Assembly: GCA_963377175.1 (NCBI GenBank)
Contig: CAUJNA010001035.1
Coordinates: 476,177-540,176, forward strand
Reading direction: 5' to 3'
Length of the DNA: 64,000 nucleotides
DNA from: Effrenium voratum
Taxonomy: Eukaryota > Sar > Dinophyceae > Suessiales > Symbiodiniaceae
This document shows, piece after piece, positions 40,147-50,634 of the stretch; within the stretch, counting starts at the first letter, position 1; each line of letters begins with the position of its first letter. The position numbers and the translations under genes are program-made. A model generated the notes under the pieces. The model worked only from the letters and a program-made list of their open reading frames with translations, searched no databases and was not told the origin of the DNA.

Positions 40147-40982
40147 GTGGAACTGGAAGTGTGGGAACCATAGCAAAGTCGCTTGGATTTAATGTAATAT
40201 CATTAGACTTGAAAAATGCTGATATTAATTGTGATATACTTGAATGGGATTACAAACAGTTTGACAGAAATCATTTTCAATTTATTTGGAGTTCACCACC
40301 TTGCACAGAATACAGTATTGCAAAAAGAACAGGAATAAGAAACATTGAATATGCTAATAGTATTGTATTAAAAACAATAGAGATTATTGAATATTTCGGA
40401 TGGCCGTATTTTGTTATTGAAAATCCACAGACTGGATTATTGAAAAGTCAGTCTTTTATGAATGGGTTAAGGTTTAATGACATTGACTATTGCAAATATG
40501 GATTTAATTACAGGAAGCGAACTAGGTTGTGGAACAACCTTGATAGATGGAAACCCCGAAGTTTATGTAAAAAAGATTGTGGTAAAGTTGTTAATAATAA
40601 ACATATTGAAACTGCGCAACGGGCACCAAGTGGAAAGCGGGAAAATTGGGGCGAGAATTATGTAAAGCATAAGCAGGAAGATTTATACAAAATACCTGCT
40701 GACTTGATTTGTGAGATACTGGTTAGTGTCCCATTTTTTGGGGTATGGTGTACCCATTTTTTGGGGTATGGTGTACCCATTTTTTGGGGTGCGAGAGTCC
40801 CATTTTTTGGGGTATGGTGTACCCATTTTTTGGGGTATGGTGTACCCATTTTTTGGGGTGCGAGAGTCCCATTTTTTGGGGTATGGTGTACCCATTTTTT
40901 GGGGTATGGTGTACCCATTTTTTGGGGTGCGAGAGTCCCATTTTTTTGGGTGCGAGAGTCCCATTTTTTGGGGTATGGTTAG
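40125..40982 (+). CDS. Cytosine-5 DNA methyltransferase with repeat-encoded tail
   Basis: Residues 1-200 are a compact C5 methyltransferase: motif I LFSGTGSVG (6-14) binds S-adenosylmethionine, motif IV SSPPCTEYS has the catalytic Cys (C60), motif VI is ENPQ (99-102) and motif VIII-like YRKRTRLW lies at 129-136. The target-recognition part is short, as in phage-type enzymes. It would methylate the element's or host's DNA, perhaps against host nucleases or silencing; target unknown. From residue about 202 the frame is made wholly of the 23-bp tandem repeat at 40730-40982, giving a Trp/Phe/Gly-rich tail that has no place in this family. The repeat therefore probably replaced the original stop codon. 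The catalytic domain itself appears intact. Confidence 0.88.
   Translation: MNLLELFSGTGSVGTIAKSLGFNVISLDLKNADINCDILEWDYKQFDRNHFQFIWSSPPCTEYSIAKRTGIRNIEYANSIVLKTIEIIEYFGWPYFVIENPQTGLLKSQSFMNGLRFNDIDYCKYGFNYRKRTRLWNNLDRWKPRSLCKKDCGKVVNNKHIETAQRAPSGKRENWGENYVKHKQEDLYKIPADLICEILVSVPFFGVWCTHFLGYGVPIFWGARVPFFGVWCTHFLGYGVPIFWGARVPFFGVWCTHFLGYGVPIFWGARVPFFWVRESHFLGYG
40730..40982 (+). repeat. Eleven 23-bp tandem units beside the right TIR
   Basis: Each unit starts CCCATTTTTTGGGG and ends in one of two 8-bp tails, TATGGTGTA-type (a) or TGCGAGAGT-type (b). Order is a-a-b repeated three times, then b, then a final a-like unit, so a 69-bp higher-order repeat sits on the 23-bp one. One unit (from 40937) has seven T and one fewer G. 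Each unit can fold as CCC/GGG around a T-rich loop. Because 69 is a multiple of three and 23 is not, all six frames stay open. The array stops three bases before the inner edge of the right terminal repeat. Confidence 0.95.
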
Positions 40983-41106
40983 TGTTTTGTAATTGTTCTT
41001 TGTATGGTCGGTTGTTTGGTTTTTTGTTTGGTTTGTTGTTTGGTGGGTTTTTTCTATGAGGGTCTTACCCCAGAGCAAAAATATTATTTGTGTCTGTCTA
41101 AAACTA

Positions 41107-41118
41107 TTTAAAGGGATG
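41107..41118 (+). promoter_or_regulatory. TTTAAAGGGATG motif before the right TIR gene
   Basis: Same motif variant as in the left repeat, 24 bases before the ATG at 41142. Confidence 0.45.
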
Positions 41119-41141
41119 TGGGGTATTCTATATTAGAGGTT

Positions 41142-41369
41142 ATGGAAAGGAAATATTGCTCGGGATGTCGGAGAGATAGAAATGTGGATTGTTTCATTGA
41201 TAATTATAAGAATTGTGAAAGATGCCGTGAGAAAGGAAAAAGGAGGAGCAAGGTTAATTATCATTGTGATGTGTGTAATTGTGATATTAGGAAAATGGGT
41301 AAAGCGAGACACGAATTAACTTACAGGCACGAGGGAAATTTAAGAAAGAATGAGGTTAAGGAAAATTGA
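41142..41369 (+). CDS. TIR-encoded zinc-finger protein, right copy
   Basis: Identical to the left copy (21800-22027) except Gly for Glu at residue 65, caused by the single mismatch in this part of the repeats. All Cys and His ligands are kept. As both copies are open, either the repeats are recent or they are kept alike by recombination or replication between ends. The start is the ATG at 41142; the frame upstream opens only at a GTG. Confidence 0.75.
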   Translation: MERKYCSGCRRDRNVDCFIDNYKNCERCREKGKRRSKVNYHCDVCNCDIRKMGKARHELTYRHEGNLRKNEVKEN

Positions 41370-41374
41370 GTTGG

Positions 41375-41407
41375 TTTAAGTTATTTATCAAAAATGAATA
41401 ACTTAAA
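41375..41407 (+). terminator. 3' hairpin of the right TIR gene
   Basis: TTTAAGTTATT (41375-41385) and AATAACTTAAA (41397-41407), an 11-bp stem, mirror image of 21762-21794. Confidence 0.6.
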
Positions 41408-41545
41408 ACATTTGGTGAGTGGATTGATTTTTACAGGATTTATGCCAAACATATTTGGTTGGTTTTGGGCGGTGCTTTTTAAATGGCGTGAAAACCATAG
41501 GGTGGAGTATGGACAATTTTGCTTGTTGGTAAGCTCCTTCTTGCT

Positions 41546-41550
41546 GCCAG
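41546..41550 (+). repeat. Target-site duplication, right (GCCAG)
   Basis: Direct copy of 21619-21623, immediately outside the right terminal repeat. The empty site would read ...GGTGGTGCCAGGCCCTG... across the junction. Confidence 0.85.
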
Positions 41551-44500
41551 GCCCTGTACCTGGGATTCACCGCCCCAGGCCAGTGCTTGCAACAGCCTTT
41601 CGCACCGCCACGCTGAGCCACCGTCCGCAAATTTCCACCGCAAGCAATGAGAGGCGCTGCCGCGGCAAGCTGTGGATAGCGCTCCCGTTTGCACCAGGCG
41701 GCCGTCGCCAGCGCACACGGCGTTGGGTGGCGTTGGTCTTGCGAGGCTACTCCCGGCTACTCCTCGCAGCTGACCTGCCGCTTTAACGGCTGCAAGTCCC
41801 GCGGGATGCAGGTGACAAGGTGCTGTGTTGGCTCAAGACCCAAGTTTTTAGGCCCAAGGCTGCAAACTTAGTTAGGCTCAAGTTTTAGGCTCCGCCATCC
41901 CTTTGTTGCTCATTGGTTGTGCCAGCATTTTTCAAGGCAACTTCCGCCTGTTCGAAATCATCCCTTCGCAGCGCCGTTTAAAAAAGAGGGTTTTCAGCTT
42001 CCTTCTGGTGAAAGGAAAAAACAAATCAGAAGAAAAAAGCCATTCGTAGCGTTTCTCGAACGAGCGTGTCCGCATTTTTGCGGGCAGCGCGGGATTGCTT
42101 CCATGGGCCGTCAACAGCTGCAGCCAACATCGTTTGTTGCCCCATGTTACCACAGAACAAATGGACGCGGCTATTTTTTGTGCATTGATTTTTTGGCGTC
42201 TGCCAAAACGGTGCTGTTTGTATGAACATGCATTGGGGCGTGATACGGAGCGTGCAATTGGGAAAAACTACGGCTACATAATTTACACACGTTCAACGTG
42301 CGCATTCTGAATCACGGAGCTTGGCGACCCCGCTCGAGGCTGGCATCTATGCGATCGTCGATCGTGGTGCCATACAATCCACGATGCTCCCAGATGGTTG
42401 CACGTCAGATGTGTTGTTCTTTCCTCTTTGGGCTAAGGCAGGGGTGCAGGGCCTGCCCACGACGCCCAGTAGGTGGCACGCACGTGGGCCTCGGCACTGC
42501 GAAGCCCAAAGCTGCAGCGGTGGAAGTGGCAAGCTGCTCGAACTGCAGCAAACTGGCCAAACAGATTTGCAATGAGCGGACGCACAGAACAGCAGCAAAA
42601 ACCACGCTGCTTGGAGGTTGGGAAGGCTTGGGGCTGGTTGAGCAGAGCTTCATGGGCTTCACTGAGGGGGCGGAGCCCAAAGCAGTGGCAAGGACGAGAA
42701 GTGCTTGTGGCCCAAAGTCCCAACCCAAACGTCGTCTTACAAAGTAGGGGCCCGGGGGCGTCACCCCCTGCTCACCACCCTCCGCTGGACATCGCTGACT
42801 GGCGGGCCGCTCCGTCAAGGTTGCCCGGGCAAGAAGAGGAGGCTGGCTGCGGGCACGGAAAGCGGCAGCTGCGGCGAACTGGGCGCAGGTTCGCTCCCTT
42901 GCGCGCCGAGCTATGCGGAGAGCTGCCCCTTCAACACGGCGGCGGCCAGCTGATTCCAACGCTGACACAAGGGTGGTGTCGACCGCAACAGCCTCCCAGC
43001 TAACACACCCAAAAACAGCCCGTGAGGGTGAAGACCTGAGTGCGGTTGTGGGTCCGCAGGTGGTGTTGGCAAGGCTGTGTGATTTGGCTGGTGCGATGGC
43101 GACGGGCGGCTGCGGCGCGAAAGGCTTGCAAGGCAGAGCCGGCGAGGGCCCATCTGCCCGATCCTGAGCCGGCAGAGGATCCGAACTGTTTCACGTGAAC
43201 TTGCTGTGGTCCATGGCAGGGTGCTTCAGCTGGTAGTTCAGGATGGCGCACACATGAGCAAAGCGGCGCGCGTCGGAAGTGCAAAGGCCTGTCTGGTCGC
43301 GCTTACAGATGCCACACCCTTTGTACGAAGTGCACCATTTTGTTTTTAGTTTCGGGACCTTCGGGGGTTACCCTTGCCCTTTTTCGACGGGCGCAAGGCT
43401 GCAAAGGCTCTCTGAAAAGCTTACGATCTTTTTTGCGGTCCTTGTCCCGAACCGCCGGACGCGGCTTGGCCACCTTAGGGCGGAGCTGCAAAAGGCCGTG
43501 CATATCATTGCGCGTGTGAGTCAACTCATACAAGGCGTCATCCAAGGTCCACTGTTGGCTGAGCAGGGCCTGCGGACAGGAGCTCTTGCGTGTTGACGGT
43601 GCGAAGGCCAAGGCTTGGGTTTGGCTGTGTAAGGCACAAGTCCGCGATTTTCTTGTCGAAGGCCTTGAGATTGGACAAGCGCGCCGCCTGACACAAAGCG
43701 AGGGTTGCGGAAGATGGTGTGACCGCACCAGCGGACAGCGTGTGATTTTCAACCGGAACCTCTGGTGTGTCGTCAAATGGGTGCCATGACAACACCGCCT
43801 TTCTGCATGGAAGCCCGGTCAGCACGCGCAGTCAGATCATCAGCCACGCCTTTTTCCAAGGCATGGCCTGGTCTAAGACCCTCATGTACAAGGCTGAGAA
43901 GGCGTATGGAGGAATGGTGCAGTTCCCCGGCACAGTTGCTCTTAAATGTGTTAACAAGGCTGGTCACTCTTAGGCGGCAAATGCTCCGCCCAGGGCGCCA
44001 GCTCAGCTGGGTTGGGCTGGGACGGGGCAGCTGACACTTTGTGGCGTAGGCGGTGTTGCATTAAGGCAAAGGCGGTGGCATTCGGACAATGCCTGGCGAA
44101 GGCGAGCTGGTGGCACACTGGATTCTGGCTCATCAATACTGTTGGCCAACCAAACAGCGCCGGCCAATGCTATGAAGGGCTGCAGGTCTGCAATAGTAGG
44201 AAGCCAGGTCACGAAGGCCTTCGGGCACACGAGCATCCGTCAGGATATCATTTAGTTTATTTCGGTCAACACCCGGAGCAATGCAGAGCGGTGTGTGAAC
44301 AGTGCAAAGACAGCAAAACCGGTGCGGGCCTGGATCATGTACCTGAGAAGCGCTGTGGCAGGCATGGCGTGAGGCTGCAACTTTCACAGAAAAAATAGAT
44401 GAATGCAAACTGGCTCAGGGCAGTGCAGGCTTTGCGTTTGCAAGTTTGCATATCCGGCTGAGTCTGCTGCACAGGGTAAGAGAAGAAAAGAAAGGGCCGC

Positions 44501-45260
44501 AGGCTGTCTGTACTGAATGGCCTTTAGCGTCAACGATTAGCATGCGCTGCGCCCCACGGAGTAAGGCGAACACCGATGAAGTTTGTTGGCTCAGTCTCCA
44601 AGCACTGGGAATCCAGCACGGGATGTGGCGATGGCGACCTGTCCTCACGCGAGTTTTCGGACTCGACATCGGAAGCGTGGCAAGGTGAAAACGGGCCTAA
44701 AGGAATTATGAAACAAGGTCAATTGGATCACTGGGGTCAGGCAAGGTAGGCTGAGCTTGCGGCAAGGCCGGTTGCAAGCGGTCAAGCATGAATTCAGTGT
44801 CTTCGAGGCTGGCTAAAACAGCGCGCAGAAGACTTGAAAGGCAGGGATCAGGGCACACGTTGGTCAACGAGACCAGGGCTGTTTTGGAGCGAGGGCCTGT
44901 TCCAGTCAAAAAACGAGGGCAAAGGCTTTTAGGCGTTCTTTTCGGAAGTCCGGGTTCTCATTGGCAGAGGCAATGCGGAAGTGCAAAAGGACAGAAGCCG
45001 GCCAAAATTCGCCTCGGCCCCAAAGGGGCCAAGGGCGCTCAGATCTCTTCTCCAAAGAGAATCTTCGCTTCCCCTCCCCCAACCCCCCAAAATTTTGCCG
45101 GGCCGCCCCCCCCCCCCACCCCCCCCCACCCATGTCGGCTGGCCCAAAATCCTGTCCGGCGGGCCTTGAAATTTTCGGGGTTCGTCGGCGTCCAGCTCCA
45201 TGGGTCCATTTTTGTCGAAAATCACAAAAAAATTGCTTTTTTGTCCTGAAAAGCATGACC
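41551..45260. other. Host flank right of the element, no gene recognised
   Basis: Composition returns to that of the host at the junction. Many overlapping frames exist on both strands, the longest 187 codons at 42405-42968 on the minus strand, none with a recognisable domain. A run of C/CA lies at about 45104-45131. Confidence 0.5.
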
Positions 45261-45269
45261 TCCTGGTGG

Positions 45270-46770
45270 CCAGGCCTGCCTGACGTGTCTGAGACTAGGC
45301 TCAGGCCCAGCCCAACCAGCAACCCGCCTGCTGGCCAGGCCTGTCAGCCCAGCCCACCCAGCCTCAGGCCCAAGCTTGTCTGAAACAGGCCTACCCCAAG
45401 TCATCCAGCAAGCCCAGCCCAGCGCCCAGCCCAGGCCCCGGCGCATCTCTAGGCCGGCCCCAAGGTCAGGTTTGTCTAACGTGTCTCAGGCCAACGACCA
45501 GTCTCACGTGTCTGAAACTGGTCTCAAGCTATGCCAGCCACCAAACCCGTCTGACGTGCCCCAGCCCCTCAATCCGGCTGCCCAAGCAACTCAGCCCAGG
45601 CTGGCCAGGCCTTGACCTCCTGCTCGCGTCTGGCCCAAAGTATGCCAGCCTGAGACTAGCCTCAGGCCCAGTCCTTCAGCCCGCCAGCAGCGTGTCTTAC
45701 GTGTCTGCGACTGGCCTCAGGCCCAGCCCAGCCAACTCGCCACCCAGCCTCAGGCCCAAGTGTGTATGAAACAGGCCTTGCCCATCCAGCAACCCGCCCA
45801 AGCACAGCTCAGCCCAGCCCGCCCAGCCCAAGTTCCAGGCACAACCAGCAGCCTGGTCCGGCTGCCCGGCAGCCAGCAACCCGCCCATGGCTTCGCAGCC
45901 TCGTGGCTGAGACTAGCTTCAGGCCCAGCCCAAAGCCTGCCCAAAGCGCCTGGGCCACTACCAGCCCCCAGCTCCCAGCCGACCAGCAGGCTCAGCCCAG
46001 TGTGCCAAGGTCAGGTTTGTCTAACGTGTCTGAGAGTGGCCAACGACCAGTCTCACGTGTCTGAGACTGGTCTCAAGCTATGCCAGCTACTCAGCAGCCC
46101 AGGCTGACCAGGCCCCTTCGGCGCAGTCTGAGACTGGTCTCAAGGTACGCCAGCCTGAGACTAGCCTCAGGCCCAGTCCCTCAGCCCGCCTGCTGGCGTG
46201 TCTTACGTGTCTGCGACTGGCCTCAGGCCCAGCCTAGCCAGCAACTCGCTACCCAGCCTCAGCCCATCCAGCGACCCGCCCAAGCACAGCTCAGCCCAGC
46301 CAGCCGAAGTTCCAGGCGCAACCAACACCATAATCCAGCTGCCCAGCACCACCCATGGCTTCGCAGCCTCGTGGCTGAGACTAGCTTCAGGCAGCCCAAC
46401 CAGCAACCCGCCTAAGCCAACCCCACCCAAGCCCACCCGGTTTGAGACTCGCAGGCCTCAGCCTATCTAGCGCCGAGACTGGGCCTCAGGCCCAGCCTGG
46501 GCTCAACTAGCGTCTAGCCCAGCCCAGTCCGCCTGCAGGCCTGTCTGACGTGTCTGAAACTGGCCTCAGGCCCAGCCCAGCCATAGCCCAGCCCCCTCAG
46601 TGCGGCTGCCCAGCCCGCCGTAAACTAGCTTCAGCTCAACCAACAACCCACGCAAGCAAGGTCCAGCCAAGCTGCCCGAGACTAGCTTCAGGCCCAGCGC
46701 AGGCTTATCTGATGTGTCTGAGACTAGCCTGTGGCCCAGCCCAACCAGGCGAGGCCGGCTTGTCTGACTT
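45270..46770. repeat. GC-rich degenerate repeat field
   Basis: The phrase GAGACTRGCYTCAGGCCCAG recurs about every 100-200 bp (for example near 45291, 45651, 45905, 46157, 46377, 46681), mixed with TCTGACGTGTCTGAGAC-type and CAGCCCAGCC-type segments. Copies are imperfect and unevenly spaced, so this is an old minisatellite-like field. The long Pro/Ser/Gln-rich frames across it are by-products. Confidence 0.75.
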
Positions 46771-49700
46771 GTCTGGAGCCAGCTTCAGGTATTCGGACCT
46801 TCCCAACACTGGATTTCGGTGTTCCTGACCCTTCCCTCAAACTAGGCTGGGCCGAGGCGGGCAACGCGAAGCGTTTACAATTAAAAGTGCCGGAACGCAA
46901 TCCCACTCTAAGCAGCAAGTCATCTCCACTCTTGGTATAATGGATGTTTTTTTATTCTTATTTTTTCCAGACCCCCAATAAAAATGAACAGAACAAAAAA
47001 CACAACAAACAATGCCAAGAACAGTGAAGAAGTAATCAGTATAGAAGAGAAGGCGGTGCAACAAGGCCAAATTGCGCTGCGGCAAGAAGAAGCTGCCTGC
47101 CCACAGTGTGATCAAGTTGACCCATTGCGACCGTAGTTCGAGGCAGGGCTGTGCGTCCTCAGACAAGGATGCTATTCGAGACAGGGCGGGTCTTGAGATA
47201 TAAAGTTGAGGCGAGGGGATGAAACACATAGGTTCATGCAGAGCTGTGTGCAACCCACTAAGTTCGCTGGCCCTGATTGGCCGAGAAAGCGGCAAGGCCT
47301 GGCCTCTGCTCGGCGTACGCCCTAGTGCGTGAGCAGTCTGCCCAAAAACAAGGGGAGCCAGGAAATGCATTGAAATTCGTTTCTTTTGTCCTCACCGGGC
47401 TGAAAGCGTGCGAAGGCTTTCTAACGAGACCAAGACCGCATGGTCCGGATCAAGATGTAGTGTAGCTCGTCCAAGATCACTTCCAAATCCAAGTAGCTCC
47501 TGGCGATGGTATGGTGGATAGCATCGAGCGTATCCTCTCTTCCTATGGCAGAAAGGCAGGGCGGAGAAAGTTCTTTGCTCATTGACACAGGTGGTGATGC
47601 GCACGGCGGCTCAAGGCAAACACGCGAGGCGCCCCAGAGTGTAGGTGCACCCCATCGGGGAAGGTAGGGGGATCCCCGTGCCTAGCGAACCCAGCCAACG
47701 CTGCTGCACTAGCAGAATGGCCAACACACGGCGTCGGAGACGTGCGCGTCTGAGGTTCTCCCCAAAACTGCCCGGCGAGCAGATTTAAGGCAGACACGCG
47801 GTGTCTGGGACGAGTACGTCCTGGTCCTGGCGCGGCCGAGGGCGTAGGGCAATGGAGGTAGCCCTCGCAACATGAAGGAACGCACGCGGTGCGAGTCCTT
47901 TTTCCCAGTTGCTTTGGCAGCACCTGACACGCTGTGTCAAGTGCTGGCAAGTCCCGCGAGAGGAAGCGCAATGAGTGTGAACGGCGCGGCCATGACGGCA
48001 AGGCACCGGACACAAGGTGTCGAGGCCGGCTGCATGGCACCTGACACATTAGCAATGCAAAAGGAAGAGAATGGCTGCCTAGATTCCTCACTGCAACTGT
48101 TACCTTGAGTTGGTGGTGCATTCCACACTGCTGATTGCAATGCTAAGTAGGTTGCGTGCTGGAAGGGCTGAACATGGCTGCAGCCTGGCGAAAAAGTTAA
48201 AAGCGAATGCTGCAAAGTAGGTGGCAAAAGCTGTGCGGCACTTCCTGTGATGAAACACTTTGCGCCTAGGCAAGTGGTACACAGGTTCAAGGAGGCGCTT
48301 GCGACCCACTAGCTCAGGGCAAGGCATGTTGCTCAAGGCACGAACATGCTGGTGCCAGAAGAGCCAGCAACCAATGCGCGTCAAGGAGCACACGAAGGCT
48401 GTGTATGCAAAAATCCCGAAACACAGCAACGTACGCATGGCGGCACAGGATTCGAGTTTCATGAGCCGAAAGTGGCCACAGCGCATGAGATTCACAACAG
48501 GCCTAAAACACAAGAGGCAAAAATTAAGCGAACCCAGGCGCCTACTGCATGTGGCGTTGTAGGAGTTCGCGCCATGCTTCCTCGAGTTCGGGGCAGGACG
48601 GGTCAATCAAAACAAACCGGGGACAGCAAAAGGGCAAGACATGACAGGCACAGGTAGCTTGTGACACACAGACAGAAAGGAAGGTGGTTGGCAGAAGTGC
48701 GCCATGCAACCAAGGTGCAACTGGTGACAGCATCCAGGCCAAGGGACCGGCACCCCCACCCGGTTCATCAAGCTGTCCGGCGGGCCTATGATGCTTGTGC
48801 ACACAGTTGACCGTTGTTGTCGAGGTTGGTCCCCCCGTTTCTTTTCTCATGTTCTCTTTTTGTTTTTTGATATGTTTTTTTCCGGGCACGGCCTCCGAGG
48901 TCTTTATTCAAGTGCTGTTTTTCACAGGGACATCGACACCACGTTCGTCAGCCCGACCGGGGGGGACGGAGAGCCGACAGGCCACAGTGCCAGAGAGGCC
49001 GGGGGGGTGCTGGAGCAAACGGCCCGCCGTAAGCAGGAGGCGACTTACCCTGAGCTGCTTGCGGCGCGGTGCCGCCTCGTCGTCGTCGGCGTCGAGGTCG
49101 GTGGCAGGTAAAACGGCGAGGCGCGGGAGTTGCTGCGTGCCCAAGCCCGTGCCCAAGCGAGGGAGTGGCCCCAGTGGCTGCGGGCTTCGGTTGTGCAGGC
49201 CTCCAGCGCTGGTCTGGCATTGTTGCCGCTGTGTTGCGGCCCCTGCCTGAGGTGCTGGCGGCCGCATGCCTTGGCGCGGCTGAAGCAGTCAGCCGCCTGC
49301 CGCTAAGGGTCGGCTGAGGGGCCGTGACGGCTTGACGACAAGGACTGCTCGTCCGCCCTCGTTTTCGGAAGCGTTTCAGCCTGTGCACGAAGAAAACAAT
49401 GGACAAGAAAGGGTTTGAACTAAAAAAATGAAAAAAAAAGTGACGTAATTCCTTCCCCCTAATGCTGAACCTTTCCCGCAACTAAGCGGGCCCCCACGAA
49501 AACGCAAGCTTTAGCATTAGGGCTCCCCCCGTTCCCTGGGCTCGAAAAAACAATGCGTTCACGCAACCAACGCGACGGCCACACGTATTAGGCTTCTGGG
49601 CCGACCGAATGCGGCAGGACAACGCACAAACACACAAGGGGACAGGCACCATCTGCAGGCCCAGCCCCCGCTGGCTGTGAAGAGGTGCGCGGCAACCACT

Positions 49701-50165
49701 CCGGAGTCACAGGGGCCGGCTCGCAGTCCGGAACTGGCGGGCTGCACTGGGGGAAGAACAGCGGAAGCAGTGTTTCTTGAGCCGATGCGGGAGTGCGGGG
49801 CGGCTGCGGCTGCAGCTTGCTGGTCATCCAACACGCACAGCGTGGCCTGGAGGGACACAGGCGCAGCACACTGCAAATCCCAAAGCAGCGCTGTCTCGCG
49901 TGCAACAACGGCAGAAACAGCCAGCCAACTGTTGGCTCCCGCTGGGTTGCCCAGCGCCGTTCGTGGGGGCCCCCGAGTAAGCCCAGGAACCACTGGACGG
50001 GATGCGCAGGCAGGGCGGGCGTGCTGGGCGGAGCAGCATCGGCTGGCAAGGCAAAACGAACCAGGATGCACACCCATCCGCGCTGCGCGGACGCCCTGTC
50101 GACGGCAAGACCTCGTGGGCCATGCTCTGCACGTACGGGAGGCGTTGGTATACCCTGCAGCACGT
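46771..50165. other. Host sequence, no gene recognised
   Basis: Mixed-composition DNA with overlapping frames on both strands and no recognisable domain. Short A runs occur near 49420-49440. Nothing else stands out. Confidence 0.45.
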
Positions 50166-50168
50166 CGT

Positions 50169-50367
50169 TTTCGTCTGTGTCTGTGTCTGTGTCTGTGTCT
50201 GTGTCTGTGTCTGTGTCTGTGTCTGTGTCTGTGTCTGTCTGTGTGTGCGTACGCGTGTGCCTGCGTGTGCGCGTGCGCGTGCGCGCGAGCGCGCGCGCGT
50301 CTTGTGGGTGGGTGTGGGTGGGTGGGTGGGTGGGTGGGTGGGTGGGTGGGTGGGTGGGTGCGTGCCC

Positions 50368-50414
<47 letters not shown>

Positions 50415-50594
50415 CGTGTGTGCGTGCGCGCGTTTGTGTGTGTGTGTGACGCGTGCGTGCGTGCGTGCGTAAGTGCGTGCGTGCGCGCGTGCGTGCGTGT
50501 GTGCGCGCGCGCGTGCGTGCGTGCGTGCGTATGTGTGTGTGTGCGTGTGGGTGCGTGTGTGTGCGTGCACGCGCGCGCGGGCGCGCGCGGGCGT

Positions 50595-50634
<40 letters not shown>

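Larger units (their letters stand above)
21624..41545. mobile_element. Integrated Polinton-like virus, 19.9 kb
   Basis: Boundaries come from aligning the two ends: the inverted repeats match from 21624 inward and from 41545 inward, and the next base on each side differs. Inside, composition shifts sharply to AT-rich, genes are dense and intronless, and the set is viral: DDE integrase, PolB-helicase, packaging ATPase, major and penton-like capsid proteins. The 5'-AG...CT-3' termini, long inverted repeats and short target duplication match the Maverick/Polinton architecture. The fibre with S74 tail, lipase, methyltransferase and GIY-YIG nuclease are more typical of Polinton-like viruses of algae and protists. 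No adenain/Ulp1-like protease was recognised. The major capsid gene is broken, so this copy probably cannot make virions by itself unless the breaks are assembly errors. Confidence 0.93.
40986..41545 (-). repeat. Right terminal inverted repeat (560 bp)
   Basis: Inverted partner of 21624-22183, four mismatches, no gaps. It ends CTTCTTGCT at the host junction and carries the second copy of the zinc-finger gene. Confidence 0.95.

Noticed and set aside
40730..40982. CRISPR-like array
   Set aside because: Units are directly adjacent with two recurring tails and no unique spacers, and the setting is eukaryotic and viral.
40658..41078. Several frames of 72-131 codons on both strands at the 23-bp array
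   Set aside because: The 69-bp period keeps all frames open; only the methyltransferase core upstream has support.
41826..41885. TTGGCTCAAG and AGGCTCAAG resembling the 3' end of the dinoflagellate spliced leader
   Set aside because: Only 8-10 bases match, the 5' half does not, and GGCTCAAG also occurs elsewhere in the window.
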